From Lentimicrobiaceae bacterium (GTDB lineage Bacteria; Bacteroidota; Bacteroidia; Bacteroidales; F082), in contig JAISHW010000068.1 in NCBI GenBank assembly GCA_031262365.1, positions 1 to 60,368 on the forward strand: 60,368 bases of DNA, read 5' to 3'. This document shows positions 26,065 through 35,796 of this stretch, piece by piece. Position 1 is the first letter of the stretch. The number at the start of each line of letters is the position of its first letter. The position numbers and the translations under genes were made by a program. The notes beneath the pieces were generated by a model that had not been told where the DNA came from, did no database searches, and saw only the letters and a list, made by a program, of their open reading frames with translations.

Positions 26065-28014
26065 TTATTTTACGATAACTTTTTTGGTTTCTTTATAGTT
26101 ATTAACTTCTACCGTGCAGAAATAAACGCCTGTTTCCAAGTTCGTTGTTGAAACTTCGAATGCATTAACGCCAATGCCTGCTGCATAAACTTGCGATGAA
26201 ACTACTTGTCCGGTAATGTTGAACATTGAAACAGTAACATTGTCGCTTTTTTGAGCTAAGTTAACTTCTACAGTTACTTTATCTGTAGCCGGATTCGGAT
26301 ATGTTTTAACGGCGGTCATGATGTTAGCGACTTCTCCTACACCTACTTCCACTGGCGGCACTACGCGAACAGCATATTCATAATTATTTGAAGGAGATTG
26401 TTGTGGTTCTTTGCTTTGGTCTGTAGCTGTAGTATAAGTTACATAATTTCCTACAAACTCATCTGCCGAATACAAAAACCAGAACGCATTGTTGTAAGCT
26501 ACAGGAGCTGCTGTTGTGTTTACACATTCTTCTACTAAGTGCATCCAGCTTGTACACAAGTTGTCTGCATTAATGAACCATTTGCCATAGTCGGTTCTAT
26601 AGCTTACCATAATTGTTCTAAGATAGTAACTATTACCATCTTGTCTAGTTTCGTCCCAAGTAGAGTAAGCTAATGCGACCGTTCCGTAGTTGTCTATAGA
26701 AAGAGCAGGGAAAGTAGACATTCCAAGACAACGGTATGCATAATAACTTTCATCAACATCGTAAGTAACCACTCCGTCGCCATCTATATCAGGACACTCT
26801 CCCACAAGCATTCCTAAACTTCTAAGATAGCTCGGTAATAAAGTACGGTAAGGATTTGCTGGATTTTCAGGAATTTGTCCCATGTCTTCGTTCCAATAGA
26901 CAATTCCTTCTTCCCTAAGAGGGAAGTAATTGTAGCTTGATTCTCCAATAGTTTCATGATAAACACTTGTTAATCCGAAAGCAACATGAACTTTTCCGTC
27001 AGGTCCAATAGCGATGGTTGCGGAGTTGTCTACAGCGGAGCACATGGTATCTGCAGCTAGGTCAGGTGGAATTATTTCATTTGTCCAATCATTAAACGGA
27101 AAATCGTAAATCATAATTTTTTCCCAGGTTGCACCATTATCTTCTGATTTAACAACAAATGTATCCCAGAAAGTAGCTGAGAAAAGAACAGCAACGACAT
27201 CACCTCTGGTTGCGATTGAATAGTCGTCAGCTGAGTAGTAAACTTTATCGAAGTAAAGTTCTGTTTCAAGCTCCGGAAAGAGTATCATTGGTTCAAAAGT
27301 AGCACCACCATCAGTCGAACGAGTATAATAAACCCAAGTTTCATTAGTAGCACTGTTGTTTTGCTCACAAGCAATAACATGTACATATTGGTTATTGTCA
27401 CCCGATGTAGCCACGCGGGGCCAAGTTAAGCCGCTAGCACCGGCACCGCCTTCTGTAGTTTCTCCTACAGAACCATGATCAATCCATTCGCCGGTACCTT
27501 TAGTTTCTCTTGTGTAATAATTGGTACGAGATGGATCTCCGCCATGAGAAACCATGATTTCGCCATTAGTTCCTAGTGGTGCAATTGAAGGCCAACCGGA
27601 TCTAAACGATTCTACACGGGTTGTCGGAACCTCTCCCCAGTTGGTACCGTCATAGTAGTTGTAACCCGTACCACGATCAGGAAAACTCGGAGCACTTTGG
27701 TTACCCATTGTGTGGGTAGCGGCGACTGTTCCATCGGGCCAAGCCCAGATTCTGTTACTAACCGAATTATTCGACTGAAGGTCGTATAAGGTAGCCAGAA
27801 TTTGAGTTTCAAATAAATCTTGATAACGATTCGTTACAGGGGCTTTAGTTGGAGCAACAGTGAAAGCTGTTTCTTCAACTAAAGGATCTTGAACAACGCC
27901 TTTGTGCGCCGTAAGAACAGTTGTTTTTGCCTTTTCGCTGATAACTCTTTTTGTTTGGGCGAAAGTCGTCAGCCCAAATGCAAGAACAAATGAAAGTAGT
28001 AATACTTTTTTCAT
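26065..28014 (-). CDS. type IX secretion cargo protein with BNR/sialidase-like repeats
   Basis: A secreted 649-residue protein. The signal peptide is MKKVLLLSFVLAFGLTTFAQ. The body has repeated short motifs of the Asp-box/BNR propeller kind (STDGGATFEP, SEDNGATWEK), and long aromatic- and Asp-rich loops. The last 80 residues are a type IX sorting domain: VKTYPNPATDKVTVEVN, then MFNITGQVV, then LETGVYFCTVEVNN and the basic end KKVIVK. The frame extends 20 codons upstream, but the start at 28014 gives a proper signal peptide. Enzymatic activity is not shown; the propeller may bind glycans or act as a surface protein. Confidence 0.85.
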   Translation of the reverse strand: MKKVLLLSFVLAFGLTTFAQTKRVISEKAKTTVLTAHKGVVQDPLVEETAFTVAPTKAPVTNRYQDLFETQILATLYDLQSNNSVSNRIWAWPDGTVAATHTMGNQSAPSFPDRGTGYNYYDGTNWGEVPTTRVESFRSGWPSIAPLGTNGEIMVSHGGDPSRTNYYTRETKGTGEWIDHGSVGETTEGGAGASGLTWPRVATSGDNNQYVHVIACEQNNSATNETWVYYTRSTDGGATFEPMILFPELETELYFDKVYYSADDYSIATRGDVVAVLFSATFWDTFVVKSEDNGATWEKIMIYDFPFNDWTNEIIPPDLAADTMCSAVDNSATIAIGPDGKVHVAFGLTSVYHETIGESSYNYFPLREEGIVYWNEDMGQIPENPANPYRTLLPSYLRSLGMLVGECPDIDGDGVVTYDVDESYYAYRCLGMSTFPALSIDNYGTVALAYSTWDETRQDGNSYYLRTIMVSYRTDYGKWFINADNLCTSWMHLVEECVNTTAAPVAYNNAFWFLYSADEFVGNYVTYTTATDQSKEPQQSPSNNYEYAVRVVPPVEVGVGEVANIMTAVKTYPNPATDKVTVEVNLAQKSDNVTVSMFNITGQVVSSQVYAAGIGVNAFEVSTTNLETGVYFCTVEVNNYKETKKVIVK

Positions 28015-28085
28015 AACTAAAAATTTTAATTTGATTAATAAAGAACTTTTAAAAATAGTCAATTTTGTTTTCACTTAAGAAAGCA

Positions 28086-28115
28086 CAAAGATAAAAAAAA
28101 TCATATAAAATGCAA
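28086..28115 (-). promoter_or_regulatory. promoter of the T9SS-cargo gene
   Basis: On the minus strand TTG (28115-28113), a 19-bp spacer and TATCTTTG (28093-28086) make a near-consensus Bacteroidota promoter, giving a leader of about 65 nt. Confidence 0.65.
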
Positions 28116-28244
28116 GCAAAATTTTTTGAAAGTTTTTTGATGTCCCTGTTTTTGAAATTAAAAAGGCTCAAAATAATTCATGAGGAATGTTTTGAAGAGA
28201 CGTTTTTTTAACGAAATTCGCAACAACTTAAATATTGAAGCATA

Positions 28245-28365
28245 GGGAGCTTCTAAAATTCAAAAGACGAGGCTTTCGACCGAGATAAAAGTGACGTTTA
28301 TTTGGCGTAAATGAGCATTTTGGCGAGGGTGTGTAACGCGGTATTTTGGATTTTTAGAAGTTCCC
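28245..28365. repeat. 120-bp element with terminal inverted repeats, copy B
   Basis: A 121-bp copy beginning GGGAGCTTCTAAAATTC and ending TTAGAAGTTCCC. It aligns to copy A along its whole length with about a dozen substitutions. It occupies most of the space between the divergent T9SS-cargo promoter and the MFS gene; nothing else is seen in that 394-bp gap. Confidence 0.75.
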
Positions 28366-28408
28366 GATAGCTATTGAAATTTAGTTGACCTTATAACATA
28401 GATTTACT

Positions 28409-29611
28409 ATGGAAAGAAAATCAAACACAAAAGCAGTAACAGCTATCATGCTGGTTTTTTTGGCAATGGGATTCGGAGATGCTGCCGGACAATTAGTTTC
28501 TATCATAGAAGAAGCGTTTCATGTTTCGCCTTTTATGGCATCATTAGTGTCGTTTTCAGGAATGATTATGTTTGGCGTATTGTCGGTGCCAATGGGTGTG
28601 CAACAATCAAAAATTGGCAAGAAGAAAATGCTTATTGTTGGCTTGCTGCTCTTTTTAATGGGGGCAATTCTTCCAATCATTGCTTTTAATTTCGTTATAA
28701 TATTAGTGGCAGTTTTGTTGATGGGAGCTGGAGCAACAATTTTGCAAGTGTCAGGAAATCCTATTTTAAGAGATGTTGCTTCGCCCGAAAAATATTCAAG
28801 TAATCTTTCGTTTGCGCAATCAATCAAAGCAATTGGCACGCTTTCTACTTCGCTGATTATTGCCCTTGTCGGTGTCTCGCTGATGCAATACGGTTGGTTC
28901 AGTTTGCCTTCTGTCGAAACAGGCGAAACAATAAATATTGGTTTCCGTATCTTGTTTCCGATTTTTGCGGTGGTTTTGTTTATCACCTTATTATTTGTAA
29001 TGATTTTTGTGCCGAACGTGAATAAAAAAGTTGTTACGAAACCAACAACACTATCGCAATGTCTCAAAGCACTGGGGAATCCGTACATCTTAATGATGTT
29101 TTTGGCTATTTTTTTTTATTGCGGAGCCGAAGCTTCGATGTTCAATCGGATTCCTTCTATTTTGATCGAAAACAATCCTGAAATTACGCCTACAATGGGC
29201 AACATTGTGTTGATTGTCGCACTTTTTGTCGGACGTTTTTTAGGCGGTATCGCATTGCGTTACATCAAACCGAAAACATTTTTATTTACGACCATCGCTA
29301 TTTCTATCTTAGGAAACCTGATGCTTTTTTTGCCATACAACAGCATTACAACTTGGATGAGTTTTATTTTAATAGGTATTGGTTTCGCAAATATTTTTCC
29401 ATTGATATTTTCGATGTGTATCGATCGTTATCCCGAAAAAAGCAACGAAATTTCAGGTTTGATGACCACTGCAATAGTTGGTGCCGCATTCGTTCCTATG
29501 CTTACAGGTTTAGCGGCTAACGCAAATCCGAAATATGCATTTTTTGTTACTTTGGGCTGTTTGGTTTACCTGACTTTTGTGGCAATAGTCAACAATAAAA
29601 AACAGGCTTAA
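28409..29611 (+). CDS. MFS sugar transporter (FucP/GluP-like)
   Basis: A 400-residue inner-membrane porter with about twelve hydrophobic segments in two halves. The first half has AAGQLVSIIEEAFHVSPFMASLV and PMGVQQSKIGKKKMLIVG, the usual family loop between helices 2 and 3. GAGATILQVSGNPILRDVASPEK in helices 4-5 is characteristic of the fucose/glucose/galactose:proton symporter branch. It lies 36 bp before the GH92 gene, so it probably imports the sugar that enzyme releases. Mannose is inferred, not shown. Confidence 0.85.
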   Translation: MERKSNTKAVTAIMLVFLAMGFGDAAGQLVSIIEEAFHVSPFMASLVSFSGMIMFGVLSVPMGVQQSKIGKKKMLIVGLLLFLMGAILPIIAFNFVIILVAVLLMGAGATILQVSGNPILRDVASPEKYSSNLSFAQSIKAIGTLSTSLIIALVGVSLMQYGWFSLPSVETGETINIGFRILFPIFAVVLFITLLFVMIFVPNVNKKVVTKPTTLSQCLKALGNPYILMMFLAIFFYCGAEASMFNRIPSILIENNPEITPTMGNIVLIVALFVGRFLGGIALRYIKPKTFLFTTIAISILGNLMLFLPYNSITTWMSFILIGIGFANIFPLIFSMCIDRYPEKSNEISGLMTTAIVGAAFVPMLTGLAANANPKYAFFVTLGCLVYLTFVAIVNNKKQA

Positions 29612-29647
29612 ATTTTTCAAAAAAAACACTTCAAATATTGAAAAGAA

Positions 29648-32600
29648 ATGAAACAAAAACAAAATTTTATCTTATTACTGTTCATAAGCGTTGCGCTTGT
29701 TGGTTGCAACAACTTATCAAAAAACGAAAAATTAGCACAAGCAATTTATCAACCGAATGAAGCCGAACTGGTAACAGGATTTGGATCATCGGAAATTGGA
29801 GCCTTGTATGATTCGATACACTATCTGGCTAATTATATTGATCCGTTGATTGGAACGGGAGGACACGGACATACATTTCCGGGCGCAACAATGCCGTTCG
29901 GAATGGTACAGCTAAGTCCCGACACACGAAAAGATTCATGGGATGGATGCTCTGGTTATCACGAATCGGACGCAACTATTATAGGATTTAGTCACACGCA
30001 TTTGAGTGGTACCGGAGTGGGCGATTATGGTGATGTACGCTTGATGCCGACTATAGGAAAAGTACAATTGATTCCGTGTGACGAAAAAGCAACCGAAACA
30101 GGATACCGTTCAAAATTCAGCCATGAAAACGAATTTGTCCGCGCCGGTTATTACCGTGTTCATCTCAATGATTACAATATAAAAGCAGAATTGACAGCAG
30201 GCGAACGTTATGGTTTTCACCGGTATACATTTCCAGAAAGTAAAGAAGCACACATTATTCTTGATTTATTCGAAGCCGTTACGACAGAATATATTTATGA
30301 ATCGTCAATCAAGGTCGAAAGCAATACTGTTGTAAGCGGTTCGCGCCGGAGCAAAGGCTGGGCAAACGACCAACACCTTTATTTTTATGCCGAATTTTCG
30401 AAACCATTCAAATCGTACGGAATCAGTGTAGACGATAAAATGACGAAAACAGCGGAAGTCTCGTCGAAAAACCTGAAAGCACATTTCGATTTCGACACCG
30501 AAAACGGCGAGCAAATTTTGGTGAAAGTCGGGATTTCGGCTGTTGATGCCGAAGGCGCACGTAAAAACCTTGAAGCTGAAATGGATGCTTGGGATTTTGA
30601 CACACAACGAATCAAAACATTTGCCGCTTGGAACGACGAAATGAAACGAGTTGTGGTAGAAGGAACGAGCGAAGCCGACAAAACGATTTTCTATTCGGCA
30701 ATGTATCATACCATGATTGCACCTAATTTATATTCCGATGCCGATGGACGTTATCGCGGACACGATTTGAAAGTGCATCAAACAGCTGACGATAGGCGTT
30801 ATACTGTTTTTTCGCTTTGGGACACCTTCCGCGCTTTGCATCCGTTGTTCACAATCACGCAACGCGAATGCACAGCAGAAATGATTCGCACGTTTCTGGA
30901 TATTGCCGATAAAGGAACCGGTTTGCTTCCTGTTTGGGAATTGGCGGCAAACGAAACGGACTGCATGATCGGTTATCATGCCATTCCGGTAATTGTCGAT
31001 GCGTGGTTCAACGGCATTCGCGACTTTGATGCTGAAAAAGCGTTGGAAGCCATGCTTAAAAATGCACGACACGATCGTCTGGGATTGCAATATTATAAAA
31101 ACGAAGGACTGATTCCTTCCGATGGCGAAGGCGAATCGGTTTCCAAAACATTGGAATACGCTTACGACGATTGGTGTATTGCGCGTTTTGCCGAAGATTT
31201 AGGGAAACAAGATATTGCTGCCGAATTTTACCAACGTGCGCAGTATTACAAAAATTTGTACGATTCCGAAACCAAATTTTTCCGTGGACGCTTGAATGGC
31301 GGATTTATTCATCCGTTCGATCCGACACAAGTGAACTTCATGCTGACCGAAGCAAACAGTTGGCAATACAACTTTTTTGTTCCGCAAGATGTAAACGGAC
31401 ACATCGAAATCATGGGAGGAAATAAAGTGTACGAAACCATGCTCGACGAACTTTTCGAATCGAAAACCGCACTTACCGGACGGCAACAGTCCGATATTAC
31501 CGGATTGATTGGTCAATATGCGCACGGAAACGAACCGAGTCATCACATGGTTTATTTGTACAATTTTATTGGAAAACCAACAAAAACACAAAAGTTGGTG
31601 CGCCAAATTATGAACGAGCTTTATACAACCGAAAAAGATGGTTTGATCGGCAACGAAGACTGCGGACAAATGTCGGCGTGGTACGTCATGTCGGCACTTG
31701 GCTTTTATCCTGTTACACCGGGATCATCGCAATATATTATTGGTGCGCCACGATTTGACAACGCCACGATTCAACTCGAAAATGGAAAAACATTTGTTGT
31801 CAAAGCAAAAGAGTTGAATGAGGAAAATATATATGTTAAAAAAATCAAGTTAAATGGAAAAGAATTGAAAAACAGCTATCTGTCGCATCAAGATATTATC
31901 AATGGAGGCGAGTTGCTTTTCGAAATGACTTCAGATCCGAATACAGAATGGGGAACAAAGGAAACGTATTTTCCGGTTGCGCATATTACAAAAGAATTCA
32001 TTACAGCGGTTCCTTCGATTAACGCTTCATCGCAAACATTTACAGATACTTTGATTGTTAAAATGTGTCATTTCGACCCGAAAGCGACAATCCATTTCAC
32101 GCTCGATGGAACAATTCCTACTGCCGAAAGTGCTGTTTATACAAGCCCGATTACAATTGATCAAACAACACAAGTAAATGCAGTTGCTGTTGCCGATGGA
32201 AAAGAAAGCAAATTGGTACAGGCAAAATTTTGGAAAAACCACCAAAACTGGACAATCAAACTCGATTCGAAATACGACCTGCAATACCACGCCGGTGGCG
32301 ATTACGCACTGATTGATAAACTTCGCGGTGGCAGCGATTTTCGTACAGGATCGTGGCAAGGCTATCAAGGTCAAGATTTGATTGTAACAATTGATTTTGG
32401 GAAAACCGAACAAATCAAGCGCATTGCGGGTAGTTTTCTGCAAGATGTCCGATCGTGGATTTTGATGCCGAAAGCATTGGAATTTTATGTTTCGACAGAT
32501 GGAAAATCGTTTGAGAAAATAGGAACGGTAAAAAATACTGTTTTGCCAAGTCTTCACGGAAATATCACGCAGGAAATGGAACTAAAGACGAATGTGAAAG

Positions 32601-32710
32601 CACGCAGCGTAAAAATCGTAGCCGAAAGTTTTGGTTTACTTCCCGAAGATCACATTTCGGCAGGAAATCTTTCGTGGATTTTCGCCGACGAAATTATTTT
32701 GGATTTTTAG
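29648..32710 (+). CDS. GH92 family alpha-mannosidase lipoprotein with C-terminal carbohydrate-binding domains
   Basis: A predicted surface or periplasmic lipoprotein (lipobox VALVGCNN, cysteine about 20) of 1020 residues. GH92 enzymes are calcium-dependent exo-alpha-mannosidases acting on N-glycans or mannan. Family sequences are IDPLIGTGGHGHTFPGATMP, FSHTHLSGTGVGDYGD, FSLWDTFRALHPLF and GNEDCGQMSAWYVMSALGFYP. After the catalytic region (to about 770) come a chitobiase-type C-terminal domain (ATIHFTLDGTIPTAESAVYT, about 800-860) and an F5/8-type C discoidin-like domain (about 880-1020). The final codons lie inside a repeat-derived sequence (see findings). It is transcribed with the MFS porter. 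Confidence 0.92.
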   Translation: MKQKQNFILLLFISVALVGCNNLSKNEKLAQAIYQPNEAELVTGFGSSEIGALYDSIHYLANYIDPLIGTGGHGHTFPGATMPFGMVQLSPDTRKDSWDGCSGYHESDATIIGFSHTHLSGTGVGDYGDVRLMPTIGKVQLIPCDEKATETGYRSKFSHENEFVRAGYYRVHLNDYNIKAELTAGERYGFHRYTFPESKEAHIILDLFEAVTTEYIYESSIKVESNTVVSGSRRSKGWANDQHLYFYAEFSKPFKSYGISVDDKMTKTAEVSSKNLKAHFDFDTENGEQILVKVGISAVDAEGARKNLEAEMDAWDFDTQRIKTFAAWNDEMKRVVVEGTSEADKTIFYSAMYHTMIAPNLYSDADGRYRGHDLKVHQTADDRRYTVFSLWDTFRALHPLFTITQRECTAEMIRTFLDIADKGTGLLPVWELAANETDCMIGYHAIPVIVDAWFNGIRDFDAEKALEAMLKNARHDRLGLQYYKNEGLIPSDGEGESVSKTLEYAYDDWCIARFAEDLGKQDIAAEFYQRAQYYKNLYDSETKFFRGRLNGGFIHPFDPTQVNFMLTEANSWQYNFFVPQDVNGHIEIMGGNKVYETMLDELFESKTALTGRQQSDITGLIGQYAHGNEPSHHMVYLYNFIGKPTKTQKLVRQIMNELYTTEKDGLIGNEDCGQMSAWYVMSALGFYPVTPGSSQYIIGAPRFDNATIQLENGKTFVVKAKELNEENIYVKKIKLNGKELKNSYLSHQDIINGGELLFEMTSDPNTEWGTKETYFPVAHITKEFITAVPSINASSQTFTDTLIVKMCHFDPKATIHFTLDGTIPTAESAVYTSPITIDQTTQVNAVAVADGKESKLVQAKFWKNHQNWTIKLDSKYDLQYHAGGDYALIDKLRGGSDFRTGSWQGYQGQDLIVTIDFGKTEQIKRIAGSFLQDVRSWILMPKALEFYVSTDGKSFEKIGTVKNTVLPSLHGNITQEMELKTNVKARSVKIVAESFGLLPEDHISAGNLSWIFADEIILDF

Positions 32711-32717
32711 AAGCTCC
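32696..32717. repeat. terminal remnant of the 120-bp element at the GH92 stop codon
   Basis: 22 bases ending TTAGAAGCTCC are identical to the right end of copy A (22734-22755). They encode the last four residues and the TAG stop of the GH92 gene. No other part of the element is present. Confidence 0.5.
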
Positions 32718-32815
32718 TATAAATTTTATATTTCGTACTTTGACCTTTCCTCTTTTCCTTGTTTTTTTTAAATGAGGTTAACTTTTTTTAACGACTTACT
32801 TCGATTGGTTTTCTT

Positions 32816-32823
32816 TATTTTTG
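32816..32823 (+). promoter_or_regulatory. -7 element of the moxR/bat operon
   Basis: TATTTTTG, 25 bp before the moxR ATG, fits the Bacteroidota -7 consensus. No convincing TTTG lies 19-21 bp upstream, so the promoter is tentative. It is the only candidate seen ahead of the eight-gene operon. Confidence 0.4.
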
Positions 32824-32848
32824 CACGAACGAACAAAAATAAATTAAA

Positions 32849-33841
32849 ATGATTGGAACAGACATTCGCGAATTGAATGAGAAGATTCAAAAGGAAAGTC
32901 AATTTGTCGATCTGATAAACATGGAAATGAACAAGGTTATCGTTGGACAAAAAATGATGACCGAACGTTTGCTGATTGGGCTTTTGGCTAACGGACATAT
33001 TTTGTTGGAAGGCGTTCCCGGATTAGCAAAAACACTGGCAATTAAATCGTTAGCAAAAATTATCGATGCCGACTTTAGTCGCATTCAGTTTACGCCTGAT
33101 TTACTCCCTGCCGACTTGATTGGGACGTTGATATACAGCCAGAAAACAGAAGAATTTATTGTTCGCAAAGGTCCGATATTTGCCAACTTCATTCTTGCCG
33201 ACGAAATCAACCGCTCGCCCGCAAAAGTGCAAAGTGCCTTGCTCGAAGCCATGCAGGAGCATCAAGTAACGATTGGCGAACAAACATTTGTGCTGCCACA
33301 TCCATTTTTGGTTATGGCTACGCAAAACCCGATCGAACAAGAAGGAACCTATCCGCTTCCCGAAGCGCAAGTCGACCGTTTCATGCTCAAAGTGGTAATC
33401 AATTATCCGAAAAAAGAAGAAGAGAAGTTGATTTTGCGTCAGAATGTCGTATCAGAAAACGTAGAATTGAAACCTGTAATGACAACAAAAGAAATTCTTC
33501 GCGCACGCGAAGTAATGCGCGAAGTGTACCTTGACGAAAAAATCGAAAATTATATTACCGATATTGTTTTTGCAACACGTTATCCGGCTGATTACAAACT
33601 GAAACGTTTTACCGGAATGATCAATTATGGTGGTTCGCCACGCGCAACCATCAACTTGGCTTTGGCAGCCAAGGCTTATGCTTTCATCAAACGTCGTGGC
33701 TATGTCATTCCCGAAGATATTCGTGCCGTAGCAACCGATGTATTGCGTCATCGTATTGGTTTGACTTACGAAGCTGAAGCCGAAAACATCACGACGGAAG
33801 CTATTATCAGTGAAATATTGAACACCGTCGAAGTGCCGTAA
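32849..33841 (+). CDS. moxR: MoxR-family AAA+ ATPase
   Basis: MoxR AAA+ ATPases act as chaperones for von Willebrand factor type A proteins encoded next to them. The 330-residue protein has Walker A LLEGVPGLAKTLAIKSLAK (residues about 52-70), Walker B FILADEINRSPAKVQSALLEAMQE, sensor 1 VMATQNPIEQEGTYPLPEAQVDRFM and the C-terminal lid with YGGSPRATINLALAAKA. It is the first gene of the Bat aerotolerance cluster, 45 bp before the DUF58 gene. Confidence 0.95.
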   Translation: MIGTDIRELNEKIQKESQFVDLINMEMNKVIVGQKMMTERLLIGLLANGHILLEGVPGLAKTLAIKSLAKIIDADFSRIQFTPDLLPADLIGTLIYSQKTEEFIVRKGPIFANFILADEINRSPAKVQSALLEAMQEHQVTIGEQTFVLPHPFLVMATQNPIEQEGTYPLPEAQVDRFMLKVVINYPKKEEEKLILRQNVVSENVELKPVMTTKEILRAREVMREVYLDEKIENYITDIVFATRYPADYKLKRFTGMINYGGSPRATINLALAAKAYAFIKRRGYVIPEDIRAVATDVLRHRIGLTYEAEAENITTEAIISEILNTVEVP

Positions 33842-33886
33842 AAACGTTGAAAAACAGCAAGTTTTTCTAAGATAAAAACTGTATCA

Positions 33887-34765
33887 GTGGAAACTACGGA
33901 TATTTTTAAGAAGGTTCGAAAAATCGAAATCAAAACACGTGGACTGTCGAATCATATTTTTTCGGGACAGTATCATACAGCATTTAAAGGGCGTGGTATG
34001 ACTTTCAGCGAAGTGCGCGAATACCAATATGGCGATGACATCCGCAACATCGACTGGAATGTTACGGCACGTTTCAATCATCCTTACGTTAAAGTGTTCG
34101 AAGAAGAACGTGAAATGACCGTTATGTTGCTGATAGATGTTTCAGGATCGAACGATTTCGGATCAGGATCACAACTCAAACGTATGCTTTCAGCTGAATT
34201 GGCTGCTGTATTGGCTTTTTCGGCTATTCAAAACAACGATAAAGTCGGCGTGATTTTTTTTAGCGATCAAGTCGAAAGTTTTATTCCGCCTAAAAAAGGA
34301 GTAAGTCACATATTGCGAATTATTTGCGAAGTGCTAACGTTTGTGCCGAAACAAAGAGGTACCGACATCGGACAAGGATTACGTTTTTTAACCAGCGCAA
34401 TAAAAAAACGAACCGTTGCTTTTTTGATTTCCGATTTTATGACCGACAAATCGTTTGAACAACCTATGCGGATTGCTGCGCGCAAACACGATTTGGTAGC
34501 ACTCCGGATTACCGATAAACGCGAAATCGCTATCCCGAAAATCGGTTTGGTAAAATTTCAAGATGCCGAAACAGGTCGCGATATTTGGGTCGATACCTCG
34601 CGAAACAATTGGCACCACGCTTACCAAAAAATGATTCGTGAAAAATCGAACGCACTAAACGCATCGTTTTTGCGTTTAGGTATCGATAATACATTGATAT
34701 ACACGGACGAAGACTATGTGCGTCCGCTCATGAAACTGTTCAAACAGCGAGGAGCGAGAAGATGA
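33887..34765 (+). CDS. DUF58 domain protein of the Bat operon
   Basis: A 292-residue cytosolic protein of the DUF58 family, a VWA-like fold that is the standard partner of MoxR ATPases. The family signature GRGMTFSEVREYQYGDDIRNIDWNVTARF is split here across residues about 39-66. MTVMLLIDVSGSNDFGSG is the VWA MIDAS-like strand. The start is a GTG at 33887 (METTDIFKKVRK); no upstream ATG fits. The stop overlaps the next start by 4 bp (ATGA), so translation is probably coupled. Confidence 0.9.
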   Translation: METTDIFKKVRKIEIKTRGLSNHIFSGQYHTAFKGRGMTFSEVREYQYGDDIRNIDWNVTARFNHPYVKVFEEEREMTVMLLIDVSGSNDFGSGSQLKRMLSAELAAVLAFSAIQNNDKVGVIFFSDQVESFIPPKKGVSHILRIICEVLTFVPKQRGTDIGQGLRFLTSAIKKRTVAFLISDFMTDKSFEQPMRIAARKHDLVALRITDKREIAIPKIGLVKFQDAETGRDIWVDTSRNNWHHAYQKMIREKSNALNASFLRLGIDNTLIYTDEDYVRPLMKLFKQRGARR

Positions 34766-35796
34766 AAAAAAGATTGCTGCAACATTTTTTGATCCTACAA
34801 CTTTTGTTGCTGACTTTAGTCGCCGAGTCGCAACAAGTCGAAGCAATAAGCAAAATTGATCGCGATTCGATTCTTGTCGGGCAACCTATATGCTACGAGT
34901 TGAGCATGCGCGTGCCGAACGGATTTAAAATTCAATGGCCGCTTTTCGAAGACACGCTTTCGAAATATTTCGAAATCATCGAAGCCGGCGAAATCAAACA
35001 AATGCCTTACGATGCCGATAGCAATGTATTGATTCAACAAGTATTGAATATCACATCGTTCGAAACCGGAAATATAGAAATTCCGCCGACAAAATTACCG
35101 TTTCTTCCGGCAAATGCCGACAGTTTGTTTTTTACAGTCGAAACGCAGGCACACCCTGTTTTTGTGCATACGGTGGCAGTCGATACAACGGAAGTTTTCA
35201 AAACGATAAAAGCACCGCTGACGGTCTCGAATTTCGAAGTCTTTGCCGAATTTATCTTGGCAAATTATCTCTATATTTTGTTGGCTTTGCTCGTTATCGC
35301 TTCGCTAATTACTGGAATACATTATTATAGGAAAAAGCAAAAAACAGCAGGCAAGCAGGAACCGAAAAAACCGAAAATTCCGCCACATATCACCGCTTTG
35401 GAAGCTCTAAACGAACTGAAAGAGCGCAAACTGTGGCAACAAGGAAAAACAAAAGAATATTACACCGAATTGACCGAAATTGTCCGTTTATACATCGAGG
35501 CACAGTTCGACATTGAGGCAATCGAGATGACGACCGACGAAATTCTTTCGGAAATTGAAACTTTGAATTTTGGTGCCGAAATCAACAACGAACTCGCCAA
35601 TATGCTTCATACAGCCGACTTGGTGAAATTTGCCAAATTGGATCCGTCACCTCAAGAAAACGACATCAGTTTTGAGTCTTCTGTCGGTTTTATCAACAAA
35701 ACAACCGCCTTGAAAGAGCAACAAGAAACGGAAGCAAAAAAAATAAAAGCAGCACAAGAAATACAAATCGAACCAACAACGGAGGAACAGCCATGA
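34762..35796 (+). CDS. membrane-anchored Bat-operon protein of unknown role
   Basis: A 344-residue protein with a signal peptide (residues 1-22, ending AESQ), a beta-rich periplasmic part (about 25-150, DSILVGQPICYELSMRV), one membrane helix (about 167-190, ANYLYILLALLVIASLITGI) and a basic then acidic cytosolic tail. The tail segment ITALEALNELKERKLWQQGKTKEYYTEL has the pattern of the C-terminal domain in BatD-like proteins, so this may be a short BatD paralogue. It overlaps both neighbours by 4 bp. Its exact family was not recognised. Confidence 0.75.
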   Translation: MKKRLLQHFLILQLLLLTLVAESQQVEAISKIDRDSILVGQPICYELSMRVPNGFKIQWPLFEDTLSKYFEIIEAGEIKQMPYDADSNVLIQQVLNITSFETGNIEIPPTKLPFLPANADSLFFTVETQAHPVFVHTVAVDTTEVFKTIKAPLTVSNFEVFAEFILANYLYILLALLVIASLITGIHYYRKKQKTAGKQEPKKPKIPPHITALEALNELKERKLWQQGKTKEYYTELTEIVRLYIEAQFDIEAIEMTTDEILSEIETLNFGAEINNELANMLHTADLVKFAKLDPSPQENDISFESSVGFINKTTALKEQQETEAKKIKAAQEIQIEPTTEEQP

